Below, one piece after another: positions 26,625-35,205 of a DNA stretch of 64,000 bases (positions are counted from its first letter, which is position 1; each line of letters begins with the position of its first letter). The stretch comes from Phreatobacter cathodiphilus (GTDB taxonomy: Bacteria; Pseudomonadota; Alphaproteobacteria; Rhizobiales; Phreatobacteraceae), in assembly GCF_003008515.1 (NCBI RefSeq), contig NZ_CP027668.1, positions 3,451,001 to 3,515,000 on the forward strand. Reading direction: 5' to 3'. Under the pieces are notes generated by a model. The model had not been told where the DNA came from, made no database searches, and saw nothing but the letters and a program-made list of their open reading frames with translations. The translations under genes and the position numbers were made by a program.

Positions 26625-27200
26625 TCAGACCGGCTTCGCCGTCCGCTCGAACAGCGGCAGGGTCTTGTACTGCCCCTTCGGCGTCAGCAGGCCTTCCTCG
26701 ACCATCTTGTCGTGCTGCACCTTGGCGATGTCGTAGGCGTAGGAGCCGGCATAGAAGGCGACCGTGCCGCCGGGCTTGGTCTGGCCGACGAGGAGCTTCA
26801 CCATCTGATAGTCGGTGAGGCCGCCATAGGCGTCGTTCGCCTCGGTGCGGAACTCGCCGACATGGAACAGGGTGACCACGTCGAACATCGGCAAGAGCCG
26901 CGCGTCGAGCTGGTAGATGTCGCCGAACAGGGCCTTATAGCCCCAGCCGAGCTCGGGATTCTCGACGATCATCGTCTCGTAGGTGCGGATCTCGCCGGGC
27001 GAGGCGGTGATGCCGAGGATGACGTTCTTGCGGTCCTTCTCGACGTTGTGCAGGCCGAGAATGTGGTGGCCGCCGGTGCCGAAATGGAAGATCGCCTTGC
27101 CCGACACCTCGTTCTCGTCGAGCCAGTCGCAGAAATGGACGTCGCACGGGCATTCCTTGACCCTGAGGTCCCAGAAGTGATCCCAGATGTGGAGAGACAT
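26625..27200 (-). CDS. Class I methyltransferase-like protein of unknown substrate
   Basis: A 191-residue protein with the layout of a Rossmann-fold SAM methyltransferase: a glycine motif FHFGTGGHH near residue 40, an acidic turn in LFGDIYQLD, FDVVTLFHVGEF and KPGGTVAFYAGS. The N-terminus has a cysteine cluster (CPCDVHFC) that is unusual for such enzymes and could bind metal. I do not recognise a specific function. It lies 45 bases upstream of the degenerate ABC gene on the same strand side but is transcribed after it. Confidence 0.55.
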   Translation of the reverse strand: MSLHIWDHFWDLRVKECPCDVHFCDWLDENEVSGKAIFHFGTGGHHILGLHNVEKDRKNVILGITASPGEIRTYETMIVENPELGWGYKALFGDIYQLDARLLPMFDVVTLFHVGEFRTEANDAYGGLTDYQMVKLLVGQTKPGGTVAFYAGSYAYDIAKVQHDKMVEEGLLTPKGQYKTLPLFERTAKPV

Positions 27201-27245
27201 GCTGCAGGTCCTCTTGAGCGCGCCGTGAGCGGCGGAGATGGGAGA

Positions 27246-29033
27246 TCAGGTGACGGCGGCCGCCATCGGCCGCAGGGCGACGGAGGCGAGGCGTGCGCCG
27301 CGCTCGCCGCGGGAGAGCAGGAGCTTGCGGTCGTGCAGCGCCTCGAGGCCGGGCCTGAGGCCGACGCTGATCAGCGTCGAACCTTCGAGAGCCGCGACCA
27401 GGGTCGCCATCAGCCGCGCCTCGCCGCCCTCGTCGAGGGCGCTGGTGGCACCGTCGAGGATGACGAGATCGGGCCGCTGCACGAGCAGACGCGCGATGGC
27501 GAGGCGCTGGCGCTCGCCGTTGGACAGCGTCTGGTCCCAGCGGTCGATCTCGTCGAGGCGCTGGGAGAGATAGCCGAGACCGGCTTCGGTCAGGGCCTCG
27601 CTCAGGATGGCGTCGTCGACGGCGAGAGTCTGCGCCGGATAGAGCAGCGCGCCGCGCAGCGTCCCCGCCGGCAGATAGGCCCGTTCGGGCACGAAGGCGA
27701 TGGTGCCGCCCGCCGGCAGGGCGATGGCCCCGCTCCCCCACGGCCAGAGCCCCGCCAGCGCCCGCACCAGGGTCGACTTGCCGGTGCCGCTCTCGCCGGA
27801 CACCATGACCTTCTCGCCGGCCTCGATGCGGGCATGGGCCCGGTCGATCAGCACCCGGCCGCTGCGGTCCGAGATGGTGAGGTCGTCGAGCCTCACGGCG
27901 CCGGTCTCCGAGGGGACGAGAACCAGTCCGCCGGTCTGGCCGCGCTCGAAATCGCCGTCGATGTCGTCGATGGCGTTGGTCAGTTCGGTGACGCGCTGCA
28001 TCGAGGCGTAGCACTGCGCTAGCGCGCGGAAATTGTCGACGAGCCAGGCGATGGCGACCTGGACCTGCAGGAAGGCGCCGGCGAGCTGGGTCACCTGTCC
28101 GAGGGTGAATTCACCCGACAGATATTTCGGCGCCGCCAGCAGCAGCGGCAGGACCGGCACGAAGACGCCGCTGCCGTTGGTCAGCCAGGTGATGTGGCCG
28201 TGGCGTCGCACGACGCCGAGCCAGCGCTGGACGAGGTCCCGATAGGTGGTCCCCAGCGCCCGCCGCTCGTCCGCCTCGCCGCGGATCAGCGCCACGCTCT
28301 CGGCGTTCTCGCGCAGCCGCGTCAGCTCGAAGCGCAGCTTGGCCTCCGCTTCGTTGCGGCGGGCGACCGCCCCCGGCAGCCGGCGACCGACCCACAGCAT
28401 CAGCGCCGACATCGCGATGCCGTAGAACAGCGCCGCCAGGACCATGTAGCCGGGGATCCAGAGGGTGGCTCCGCCGATCTGCACGGTGAGCGCCCCGCCG
28501 ACGACCCAGAGAACGCCGACGAAGGTCAGCGCCGAGACGATGGAGGACAGGAGGCCGATGGCGAAATCGACGATGGGTTCGGTCGCGAGCCGCGTGTCGT
28601 CGGCGATGCGGTATTCGGGGTTGGCCGGCTCGGTGCGCGCCAGGCCCATGCGGTAGTAGCGCTGGCCGCCGATCCAGCGGTCCAGCAGCGAGCCGATGAG
28701 CCACTCGCGCCAGCGCACCTGCAGGGTCTCGCGCGACAGCACGATGCCGACGCCGACGCCGGCGGCGCAAACGACAAGCCCGAGGAAGACGACCACCGCC
28801 CAGAACACGGTATGGGTGTCGGTGTTCTCGAGCGCATCGAAGAAACGCCGGTTCCACGTGTTGACGGCGAAGTTGATGCCGACGTTGACGATCAGGCAGG
28901 CGGCGAGCGCGGCGGTGAGGAACCAGGCGCGGCGCGCGGTCGCCCCCGTCCACCAGCCGGCTGCCAGGGCGAAGAAGTCTCCGAAGACCTTGCGGTCCAG
29001 ACCATCGGCTGCTGAGGCGGGGGGAGACGTCAA
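27246..29033 (-). CDS. SbmA/BacA-like ABC protein with degenerate ATPase
   Basis: About 595 residues: an N-terminal six-helix domain of the same SbmA/BacA/YddA type as the gene at 18871-20598, then an ATPase with Walker A GESGTGKST and signature LSNGERQRL. Three catalytic positions are changed: Q-loop VPERAYLP (Glu for Gln), Walker B VILDGATSALD (Gly for the catalytic Glu) and H-loop SVGLRP (Leu for His). I checked these codons in the raw sequence. No ATG is available near the conserved N-terminus; TTG at 29033 is the best of several non-ATG starts. Confidence 0.8.
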   Translation of the reverse strand: MTSPPASAADGLDRKVFGDFFALAAGWWTGATARRAWFLTAALAACLIVNVGINFAVNTWNRRFFDALENTDTHTVFWAVVVFLGLVVCAAGVGVGIVLSRETLQVRWREWLIGSLLDRWIGGQRYYRMGLARTEPANPEYRIADDTRLATEPIVDFAIGLLSSIVSALTFVGVLWVVGGALTVQIGGATLWIPGYMVLAALFYGIAMSALMLWVGRRLPGAVARRNEAEAKLRFELTRLRENAESVALIRGEADERRALGTTYRDLVQRWLGVVRRHGHITWLTNGSGVFVPVLPLLLAAPKYLSGEFTLGQVTQLAGAFLQVQVAIAWLVDNFRALAQCYASMQRVTELTNAIDDIDGDFERGQTGGLVLVPSETGAVRLDDLTISDRSGRVLIDRAHARIEAGEKVMVSGESGTGKSTLVRALAGLWPWGSGAIALPAGGTIAFVPERAYLPAGTLRGALLYPAQTLAVDDAILSEALTEAGLGYLSQRLDEIDRWDQTLSNGERQRLAIARLLVQRPDLVILDGATSALDEGGEARLMATLVAALEGSTLISVGLRPGLEALHDRKLLLSRGERGARLASVALRPMAAAVT

Positions 29034-29154
29034 CGCTGGGGCACCCGCGAGCGGCTGAACACGACTTCGTGAGCGACACAATCCACCATTCGGCGATCGT
29101 ACGCAATTACCCCAATTCCGCTTCGGCAGCGATGAACCGGCGATGAACCGCAGC

Positions 29155-30087
29155 TCAGCCGATGCCGAGAACGCGCAGCCAGAGGATGGAGGAGACGACC
29201 GCCAGCAGGGTGGAGAGGGCGACGGCGGTGGAAGCGATGCCCACCCCCTGGCCGTAGCGGGCGGCGAAGAGATAGGCGTTGATGCCGGCCGGCATGGCGG
29301 CGAAGAGCACGACCGTACCGGTCCAGGCGGGCGGCAGCGCGAAGACGTGGTGGGCCACGACATAGGCGATGGCCGGGTGCACGATGAGGCGCAGCGCGCA
29401 GATCATCAGCGCCACCGGCACGTCCTCGCGCCGGCCGTAGGTCTTGAGCGACAGGCCGAGGGCGATGAGCGACAGGGGGATGGTGGTGCCGGCCACCATG
29501 TCCAGCATGGAAGCGGCGACGCCTGCGGGCCTGATGCCGGCCGCCTGGAAGGCGACGCCGGCCGCCATGGCGATGATCAGCGGGTGGGTGATCAGGCCGC
29601 GCCCGAGCTTGACGAACAGCGTTCCGCCGGTGGCGGCGCGACTACCCTCCAGCATCAGCGTCGCCAAGGTCATGGTGATCGGCAGGTTCACCGCCAGCAG
29701 CATGGCGATGGGAAAGGCCGCCTCCTCGCCATAGGCCTTGAGAATGATCGGGATGCCGATCAGCACGGTGTTGGCCTGGCCGGTGGCGAGGCCGGCGATG
29801 ACGGCGTCGCCATGGCTGCGCCTGAACAGTCCGGCCGCCAGCACCGTCGCCAGGCCCCAGACGATGGCCATTCCCGCGTAGTAGGCGATCCAGTAGCCCC
29901 ACGGGAACACCCCGGGAAAGACCGCGGCGGTCAGCAGCTTGAACATCAGCGCTGGAGCACCGATGACGAAGAGGTAGGAGGTGAGCCCCTCGCCCGCCCG
30001 CTCGCCGATCAGCCCCGCCAGCGCCGCCGCATAGCCGAGGGCGACGAGCCCGAAGACCGGGGCGACGAGCGAGAGGAGTTCGACCAT
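29155..30087 (-). CDS. AEC-family (auxin efflux carrier-like) permease
   Basis: A 310-residue inner-membrane protein with about ten hydrophobic segments and the AEC/membrane-transport-protein signatures GLATGQANTVLIGIPI and TTIPLSLIALGLSL, ending AMPAGINAYLFA. Bacterial members move small carboxylates such as malonate or malate; the substrate here is unknown. ATG 30087 is chosen because it begins the first membrane helix; an ATG at 30141 would add a basic 18-residue leader. Confidence 0.85.
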   Translation of the reverse strand: MVELLSLVAPVFGLVALGYAAALAGLIGERAGEGLTSYLFVIGAPALMFKLLTAAVFPGVFPWGYWIAYYAGMAIVWGLATVLAAGLFRRSHGDAVIAGLATGQANTVLIGIPIILKAYGEEAAFPIAMLLAVNLPITMTLATLMLEGSRAATGGTLFVKLGRGLITHPLIIAMAAGVAFQAAGIRPAGVAASMLDMVAGTTIPLSLIALGLSLKTYGRREDVPVALMICALRLIVHPAIAYVVAHHVFALPPAWTGTVVLFAAMPAGINAYLFAARYGQGVGIASTAVALSTLLAVVSSILWLRVLGIG

Positions 30088-30160
30088 GGGGATGCGCAAC
30101 TCCCTGAACAGAAAGCGCGCAATAAACCATTTCTTCGTCATTCGGCGTTAGGCCTGTCGC

Positions 30161-30544
30161 ATGCCCGCCATGCCCGCCGGAAGAGCCGCCACACCCGCCC
30201 GGGGACCGTCCCTGAAGGTGCTGATCGCCGACGATCACGCCTTCTCGCGCGAGGTCGTGGCCCGCATCGCCAGCGCCCTCGGCCACGAGGTGACCTCCGT
30301 CGACGGCGGCCACGCCGCGCTCGAGGCCGCCGCCGTCAATGATTTCGACGTCGCCGTCATCGATCGCCGCATGCCGGACATGGACGGCGCCGCCGTCGCC
30401 ATCGCCATGAAGGCGCATGCCCGCCATCCGCGCCTCGTTGCGCTGTCCGGCGACGACCCCGCCGACATGCTGCCCGGCCTCTTCGACGTGGTGCTGCAGA
30501 AGCCGGTCGAGGCATCGGTGCTGGCGCGGGCCCTCGCCGGCTGA
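30161..30544 (+). CDS. Stand-alone response-regulator receiver domain
   Basis: A 127-residue CheY-like protein with no output domain. The acidic pair is in IADDHAF, the phospho-acceptor aspartate in VIDRRMPDMDG, the Ser/Thr switch in ALSGDD and the conserved lysine in QKPVEA, so it should be phosphorylatable. No histidine kinase is adjacent; it probably acts as a phosphorelay or allosteric partner of a kinase encoded elsewhere. It is divergent from the AEC permease gene. Confidence 0.85.
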   Translation: MPAMPAGRAATPARGPSLKVLIADDHAFSREVVARIASALGHEVTSVDGGHAALEAAAVNDFDVAVIDRRMPDMDGAAVAIAMKAHARHPRLVALSGDDPADMLPGLFDVVLQKPVEASVLARALAG

Positions 30545-30670
30545 GGCGCCGCGTCCCGGCTTGTGACAGTTGTGCAACGCACATCTGCCATTTGTTCAGC
30601 CATCTTTAAGCAAGCCCATCCTTTCATCACACTGACGGCCTGAGAACCGGCCCCGAGGTGATTCACCGCC

Positions 30671-31456
30671 ATGTCCGTGCGTCCACTGTTGCGACCTGAC
30701 GCGACGATTTCCGGACCGGTCCCGCCGGTCGTGCGACGCAAGGGCGCCCCGCGCGCCGTCCGGCCGAAGGACGTTCTCATCGTCCTCCACCAGGAACATT
30801 CGACCCCCGGAAGGGTCGGCCGCCTGCTGCAGGAGCGCGGCTTCCGGCTCGACATCCGCCGGCCGCGCTTCGGCGATCCGCTCCCGACCGACACGGCGGG
30901 CCTCGCCGGCGCCGTCATCTTCGGCGGCCCGATGAGCGCCAACGACCCCGACGACTTCGTCAAGGCCGAGACCGACTGGATCGGCCTCGCGCTGAAAGAG
31001 GAACTGCCCTTCCTCGGCATCTGCCTCGGCGCCCAGATGCTGGCCCGCCATCTCGGTGCGAAGGTCGGCTTCCACCCGGATGGCCATGTCGAGGTCGGCT
31101 ACTACCCGCTCCATCCCACCGAGGCGGCGCTGCGCGAACTGCCCTGGCCCGACCACGTCTACCAGTGGCACCGCGAGGGGTTCGAGGTTCCGGCGGGCGC
31201 CGAACTGCTCGCCACCGGCGACTGCTTCGCCAACCAGGCGATCCGCGTCGGCAAGGCCGCCTACGGCATCCAGTTCCACCCCGAGGTGACGCACTGGATG
31301 ATGAACCGCTGGACCACGCGCGCCCACGAGCGCATGGCCTCGCCCAATGCGCGGCCGCGGCAGGACCATTTCGACGGCCGCTACCTGCACGATCCCGGCG
31401 TGCGCCTGTGGCTCGACGCGTTCCTCGATCACTGGACGGCCCTCAAGGTCGCCTGA
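30671..31456 (+). CDS. Class I glutamine amidotransferase domain protein (GMP-synthase-like)
   Basis: A 261-residue protein with a full class I glutaminase triad: GICLGAQ with nucleophile Cys118, and QFHPEVT giving the His-Glu pair. A short basic N-terminal extension precedes the domain, and a C-terminal tail of about 50 residues follows. Stand-alone members hydrolyse glutamine or gamma-glutamyl compounds (PuuD-like activity is one possibility); no synthetase partner lies nearby. The ribosome site CCGAGGTGA precedes the ATG. Confidence 0.82.
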   Translation: MSVRPLLRPDATISGPVPPVVRRKGAPRAVRPKDVLIVLHQEHSTPGRVGRLLQERGFRLDIRRPRFGDPLPTDTAGLAGAVIFGGPMSANDPDDFVKAETDWIGLALKEELPFLGICLGAQMLARHLGAKVGFHPDGHVEVGYYPLHPTEAALRELPWPDHVYQWHREGFEVPAGAELLATGDCFANQAIRVGKAAYGIQFHPEVTHWMMNRWTTRAHERMASPNARPRQDHFDGRYLHDPGVRLWLDAFLDHWTALKVA

Positions 31457-31623
31457 CCGCCCGGCCGTCATGGCCATGACATCCGGCGCGGCGAGCGTCA
31501 CACTCGAACCGTCCAGCGGCCGATTCGCCGGGTGTCCCGCCGACGGGAACCCCCGGTGGCCGGCCGGGAGTTGAAGACAGCGGCACCCGCGAGGGTGCCG
31601 GCGTGCAGCGCAGGGAGGTCGTC

Positions 31624-32163
31624 ATGCCCCGCATCTTCACCGGTCTCGAGGTTCCCGAGGCCCTGCGCGAGGATCTGGCGAGGCTGCGCGGCGGCCTGAT
31701 GAGCGCCCGCTGGATGGAGCCGGAGGATTACCACCTCACCCTGCGCTTCGTCGGCGACGTGGACGAGCGCACCGCCAACGAGATCGCCGACCTGCTCTAT
31801 GCGGTGCGCAAGCGGTCCATCGAGGTGACGCTGACCGGCCTCGGCGCCTTCGGCGGCGACCGGCCCCGCTCCATCTTCGTGCAGGTCCGCCAGACCCAGC
31901 CTCTCATGGAGCTTCAGGCCGAGCACGAACGCATCATGCGCCGCGTCGGCCTGTCGCCCGAGCCGCGCAAGTTCGTTCCCCACATCACCCTGGCGCGCCT
32001 GTCGCGCGACGCCACGGCCCGCTCGGTCGCCGACTGGCTGGCGCTGCGCGGCCTGTTCATGAGCCGCACCTTCATCGTGCCGAGCTTCGCGCTCTTCTCC
32101 TCGAAGGAATCGGTCGGCGGCGGGCCCTATCTGGTCGAGGAGACCTATCCGCTGGCCGCCTGA
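31624..32163 (+). CDS. thpR: RNA 2',3'-cyclic phosphodiesterase (LigT/ThpR)
   Basis: A 179-residue 2H phosphoesterase that opens 2',3'-cyclic phosphates on RNA. The two HxTL motifs are HLTL (His37) and HITL (His120), at the standard spacing. The ATG at 31624 was preferred over 31603 because it gives the usual short N-terminus MPRIFTGLEVP and follows GGGAGG. Monocistronic; the next gene converges on it. Confidence 0.92.
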   Translation: MPRIFTGLEVPEALREDLARLRGGLMSARWMEPEDYHLTLRFVGDVDERTANEIADLLYAVRKRSIEVTLTGLGAFGGDRPRSIFVQVRQTQPLMELQAEHERIMRRVGLSPEPRKFVPHITLARLSRDATARSVADWLALRGLFMSRTFIVPSFALFSSKESVGGGPYLVEETYPLAA

Positions 32164-32181
32164 CGGCCCACGCCGACGACG

Positions 32182-32204
32182 AAAAAGGCGGCCCGCGGGC
32201 CGCC
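32182..32204 (-). terminator. Intrinsic terminator of the L,D-transpeptidase gene
   Basis: A perfect 18-base palindrome GGCGGCCCGCGGGCCGCC (32187-32204) followed on the minus strand by TTTTT (32186-32182), 29 bases after the L,D-transpeptidase stop. It has no T-run on the + strand, so it serves mainly the leftward gene. Confidence 0.85.
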
Positions 32205-32232
32205 TCGTCACCTTGTGGATGAGACGAAAGCC

Positions 32233-33903
32233 TCAGTTGCGGGCGGCGCCCTGATTGGCCACCTGCGGCGCGACCTGCGGCTGGGCGGAGGCCGGTTCAC
32301 CGTTGCCGCCGCCGAGGGCGCCCATGGCGCGGGACAGCCAGTTGCCCTGCGGCTGGGCCGGCTGAGCCGCCGGCTGGACCGGCGCGAAGGCCGTGCCGGG
32401 CAGCGCCTGAGACACCTCGCCGCCGCTCTGGCGCTGGGCGATGGTGGTGCGCATGGGCGAGGGCTGCGGGACCGGCGCGCTCATCATGGTGGTCGAGATC
32501 GAGGCCTCGAGCGTCACCGGCGTGGAGCTCGCCGAGGCGAGAGCCGGGGCCGCAGGGGCCGCCGCAGCCGCCGGGGCCGCGTCCGGCGTCGACGGCGAGC
32601 GGGCCGAGACGAGCGTCACCGGCTGGCTCTGCTGGCTCGCCAGCGAGAAGGTCGGCTCAGAGGACCCGACGCGAATTTGCCGATGGGCGAAACGGGCGGC
32701 GAAGGTGCGGTGCGTGCCGCCGTCGATGCCGGACCGCGGCGGGGCGGCGGTGATCTCCCGGGAGAGGGCGGCGACCTGCGCCATGTCGCGGGCGTTCTTG
32801 GCGGCCACCGCCTGGCGGATGGCCGGGGGCACCACATAGGCCGGGCAGCGGGCTGCCGCCTGGAAGGTCGGGCGCGGCGCCGAGGTGTCGTCGCCGATGG
32901 CGGTGAAGCGGGTGCGGATGGAGCGGGCCGAGGCCGGCGCCTCGCGCGTCACCGGCGCCATGGTGGTCACCGGCTGGTTGAGCGAGGTCGGCACCGGGGT
33001 GCGCGGCGCCGGCGCGGTTGTGACGTTGCCGCGGGCGGCACCCGTGCGGCGGGTGCCGGCCCAGGGATCGCTCGCCGCGATCATCTCGCGCGTTTCGGTC
33101 GTTCCGCCGGCCTGCGCCAGCACCGACTGCGGCGAGACGGCGTTGAACACGTAGCGGCGCTCGCAGACGTCGACCTGCGGCTCCTGGCGCGTCACCTCGA
33201 AATGGTCGTGGCCTTCCTTCAGGTTCTTCCAGAAGGCCATGTGCGGGTTGTTGCGATGGCGCGCCATGTTGCGCGGCGTCATGCGGAACGGATAGGCCTG
33301 GACCTGGAAGCTCTCCTGGCCGCCCTGCAGCGCCTCGCGGGCCAGGGCATAGACCTCGGCGATGGCCTCGTCCGTCATGGCGTAACAGCCGCGCGACGAG
33401 CAGTCGCCGTGCACCATCAGATGCGAGCCGGTGCGGCCATAGGAGCGGTCGAACTGGTTGGGGAAGCCCATGTTGAAGGCGAGGTAATAGGACGAGCGCG
33501 GATTCATCAGACCCATGTTGATCTGGTAGAACCCTTCCGGCGACTGCCGGTCGCCCTCCCGCACCTTCGGGCCGAGATCGCCGGAATAGTTGCAGATCGG
33601 ATAGGTCTTGAAGAGCGCGTAGCGACCGCTCGCATCGCGCTTCCACACCTCCAGCTCGGCCTCTTCCTTGAAGATGCGCATCAGCACCGGCGAGGTGCGC
33701 GTCATTCCCTTGACGTTCAGCTCCTCGAGGACGGCCTGGGCCAGCGGCGCATTGCCGCGGTTGGGATCGTTGCGCGACAGGGTCTGGCCCTGGCAGCCCG
33801 CCAGGAGCACGGCGCAGGCCGCGGCCGACAGCGCCAGCCGCCAGCCGCCGAGACGGTTGGACCGCGAGATTGCCACCTGGGGAATGCCGGCCGTCTGCTG
33901 CAA
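32233..33903 (-). CDS. YkuD-type L,D-transpeptidase with long proline/alanine-rich tail
   Basis: A 556-residue envelope protein. A hydrophobic segment ending LLAGC (about residues 24-37) looks like a lipoprotein signal. The catalytic domain (about 60-260) contains the YafK/ErfK-type active site HGDCSSRGCYAMT with the nucleophilic cysteine in SRGC; such enzymes cross-link or decorate peptidoglycan or anchor envelope proteins. Residues 290-556 are low-complexity Pro/Ala/Ser/Thr sequence without a recognised domain, perhaps spanning the periplasm. Confidence 0.85.
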   Translation of the reverse strand: MQQTAGIPQVAISRSNRLGGWRLALSAAACAVLLAGCQGQTLSRNDPNRGNAPLAQAVLEELNVKGMTRTSPVLMRIFKEEAELEVWKRDASGRYALFKTYPICNYSGDLGPKVREGDRQSPEGFYQINMGLMNPRSSYYLAFNMGFPNQFDRSYGRTGSHLMVHGDCSSRGCYAMTDEAIAEVYALAREALQGGQESFQVQAYPFRMTPRNMARHRNNPHMAFWKNLKEGHDHFEVTRQEPQVDVCERRYVFNAVSPQSVLAQAGGTTETREMIAASDPWAGTRRTGAARGNVTTAPAPRTPVPTSLNQPVTTMAPVTREAPASARSIRTRFTAIGDDTSAPRPTFQAAARCPAYVVPPAIRQAVAAKNARDMAQVAALSREITAAPPRSGIDGGTHRTFAARFAHRQIRVGSSEPTFSLASQQSQPVTLVSARSPSTPDAAPAAAAAPAAPALASASSTPVTLEASISTTMMSAPVPQPSPMRTTIAQRQSGGEVSQALPGTAFAPVQPAAQPAQPQGNWLSRAMGALGGGNGEPASAQPQVAPQVANQGAARN

Positions 33904-34126
33904 TGCTCTGCTCCGAAACGGGGCGCGAGAAGCCCCACGAACGGTGTCAGCTTGGCGCTGCTGATCCTTAACGGACCCTTGAAAACGACCGATAGCGTCA
34001 ACCCGAGGTTACTGCAACCCGCCGAAAATCCGACCGAGGGTTAATGATTTCCACCGGACGGTCACAGATGGGTGATGGTGCGGTCAGGAAGACGGCCAAA
34101 CCATGGCGGCGCACGCCGGCGGCGCC

Positions 34127-35080
34127 TCAGATCGCCCGGCCGATGGCCAGGAACTTGTCCCGCCGCAGCCGCCGGATCTCCTCGCCCGGCAGGCCGGAAA
34201 GGCCCTGGAGCGAGGCCTCGATCGCGTCGCCGACCCGCTGCACCGCGAGGTCGGGGTCGCGGTGGGCGCCGCCCACCGGTTCCTGAACGATCTGGTCGAT
34301 CACCCCGAACCGCATCAGGTCCTGCGCCGTGATCTTCATGTTGGTCGCCGCTTCCTGCGCCTTGGTCGTGTCGCGCCACAGGATCGATGCGGCGCCTTCC
34401 GGCGAGATGACGCTGTAGATGGCATGTTCCAGCATCATCACCCTGTTGGCGGTGGCGATGGCAATGGCGCCGCCCGAGCCGCCCTCGCCGATGATGACGG
34501 CGATGTTGGGTACGCCGAGCCCCAGGCTGCAGTCGGTGGAGCGGGCGATGGCCTCGGCCTGGCCGCGCTCCTCGGCGCCGATGCCCGGATAGGCGCCGGC
34601 GGTGTCGACCAGCGACACCACGGGAATGTCGAAGCGCTGGGCGGTCTCCATGAGGCGCACCGCCTTGCGGTAGCCCTCCGGGCGCGCCATGCCGAAATTG
34701 TGCCGGATGCGCGTCTCGGTCGTGTCGCCGCGCTCGTGGCCCATGATGCAGATGCTCTGGCCGCGGAACCGGCCGAAGCCGCCGATGATCGCCTCGTCCT
34801 CGCCGAACGCCCGGTCGCCGGCGAGCGGGGTGAAGTCCTCGACCAGCTTGGCGATGTAGTCGAGCGTGTGGGGACGGCCGGGATGGCGGGCGACCAGCGT
34901 CTTCTGCCAGGGCGTGAGGCCCTGGTAGAGGTCCTTCAGCGCCTGGTCGGCCTTCTGCTCCAGCCGCGTCACCTCTTCGGTGATGGAGACGCCGCCGTCG
35001 CGGGCGGCGACCTCCCGCAGCTCCTCGACCTTGGATTCGAGTTCGGCGATCGGCTTTTCGAAATCGAGGTAGCTGCGCAT
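34127..35080 (-). CDS. accA: Acetyl-CoA carboxylase carboxyltransferase subunit alpha
   Basis: A 317-residue subunit that with AccD transfers the carboxyl group from carboxybiotin to acetyl-CoA, the first step of fatty-acid synthesis. Family segments SYLDFEKPIAELE, QKTLVARHPGRPH, GDRAFGEDEAI and LVDTAGAYPGIGAEERGQ are intact. The start is ATG 35080; an ATG two codons upstream (35086) is equally possible. It follows xerD in the same direction, an order common in rhizobia. Confidence 0.97.
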   Translation of the reverse strand: MRSYLDFEKPIAELESKVEELREVAARDGGVSITEEVTRLEQKADQALKDLYQGLTPWQKTLVARHPGRPHTLDYIAKLVEDFTPLAGDRAFGEDEAIIGGFGRFRGQSICIMGHERGDTTETRIRHNFGMARPEGYRKAVRLMETAQRFDIPVVSLVDTAGAYPGIGAEERGQAEAIARSTDCSLGLGVPNIAVIIGEGGSGGAIAIATANRVMMLEHAIYSVISPEGAASILWRDTTKAQEAATNMKITAQDLMRFGVIDQIVQEPVGGAHRDPDLAVQRVGDAIEASLQGLSGLPGEEIRRLRRDKFLAIGRAI

Positions 35081-35205
35081 CGGCAAGGTGCGGCCCGGAA
35101 CCTGTGAGCATCGGCCCGCTGGGGGCCGGGGGGACGGCCCCGAGGGGCCCGATGAAGCGCGAGCACATGCCCCTCGGCACAGGGCAAGTCAAGGACGGAC
35201 CTGTC

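Noticed and set aside
27246-29033. The degenerate ABC gene as a pseudogene
   Set aside because: The frame is intact over nearly 600 codons, Walker A is perfect, the signature has one change and the membrane domain is well formed; only specific catalytic positions changed.
33904-34126. CtrA-type sites and a terminator between accA and the L,D-transpeptidase
   Set aside because: Scattered TTAAC and GTTAAG half-sites occur but not at the spacing of a CtrA box, and the GC hairpin after accA has no T-run.
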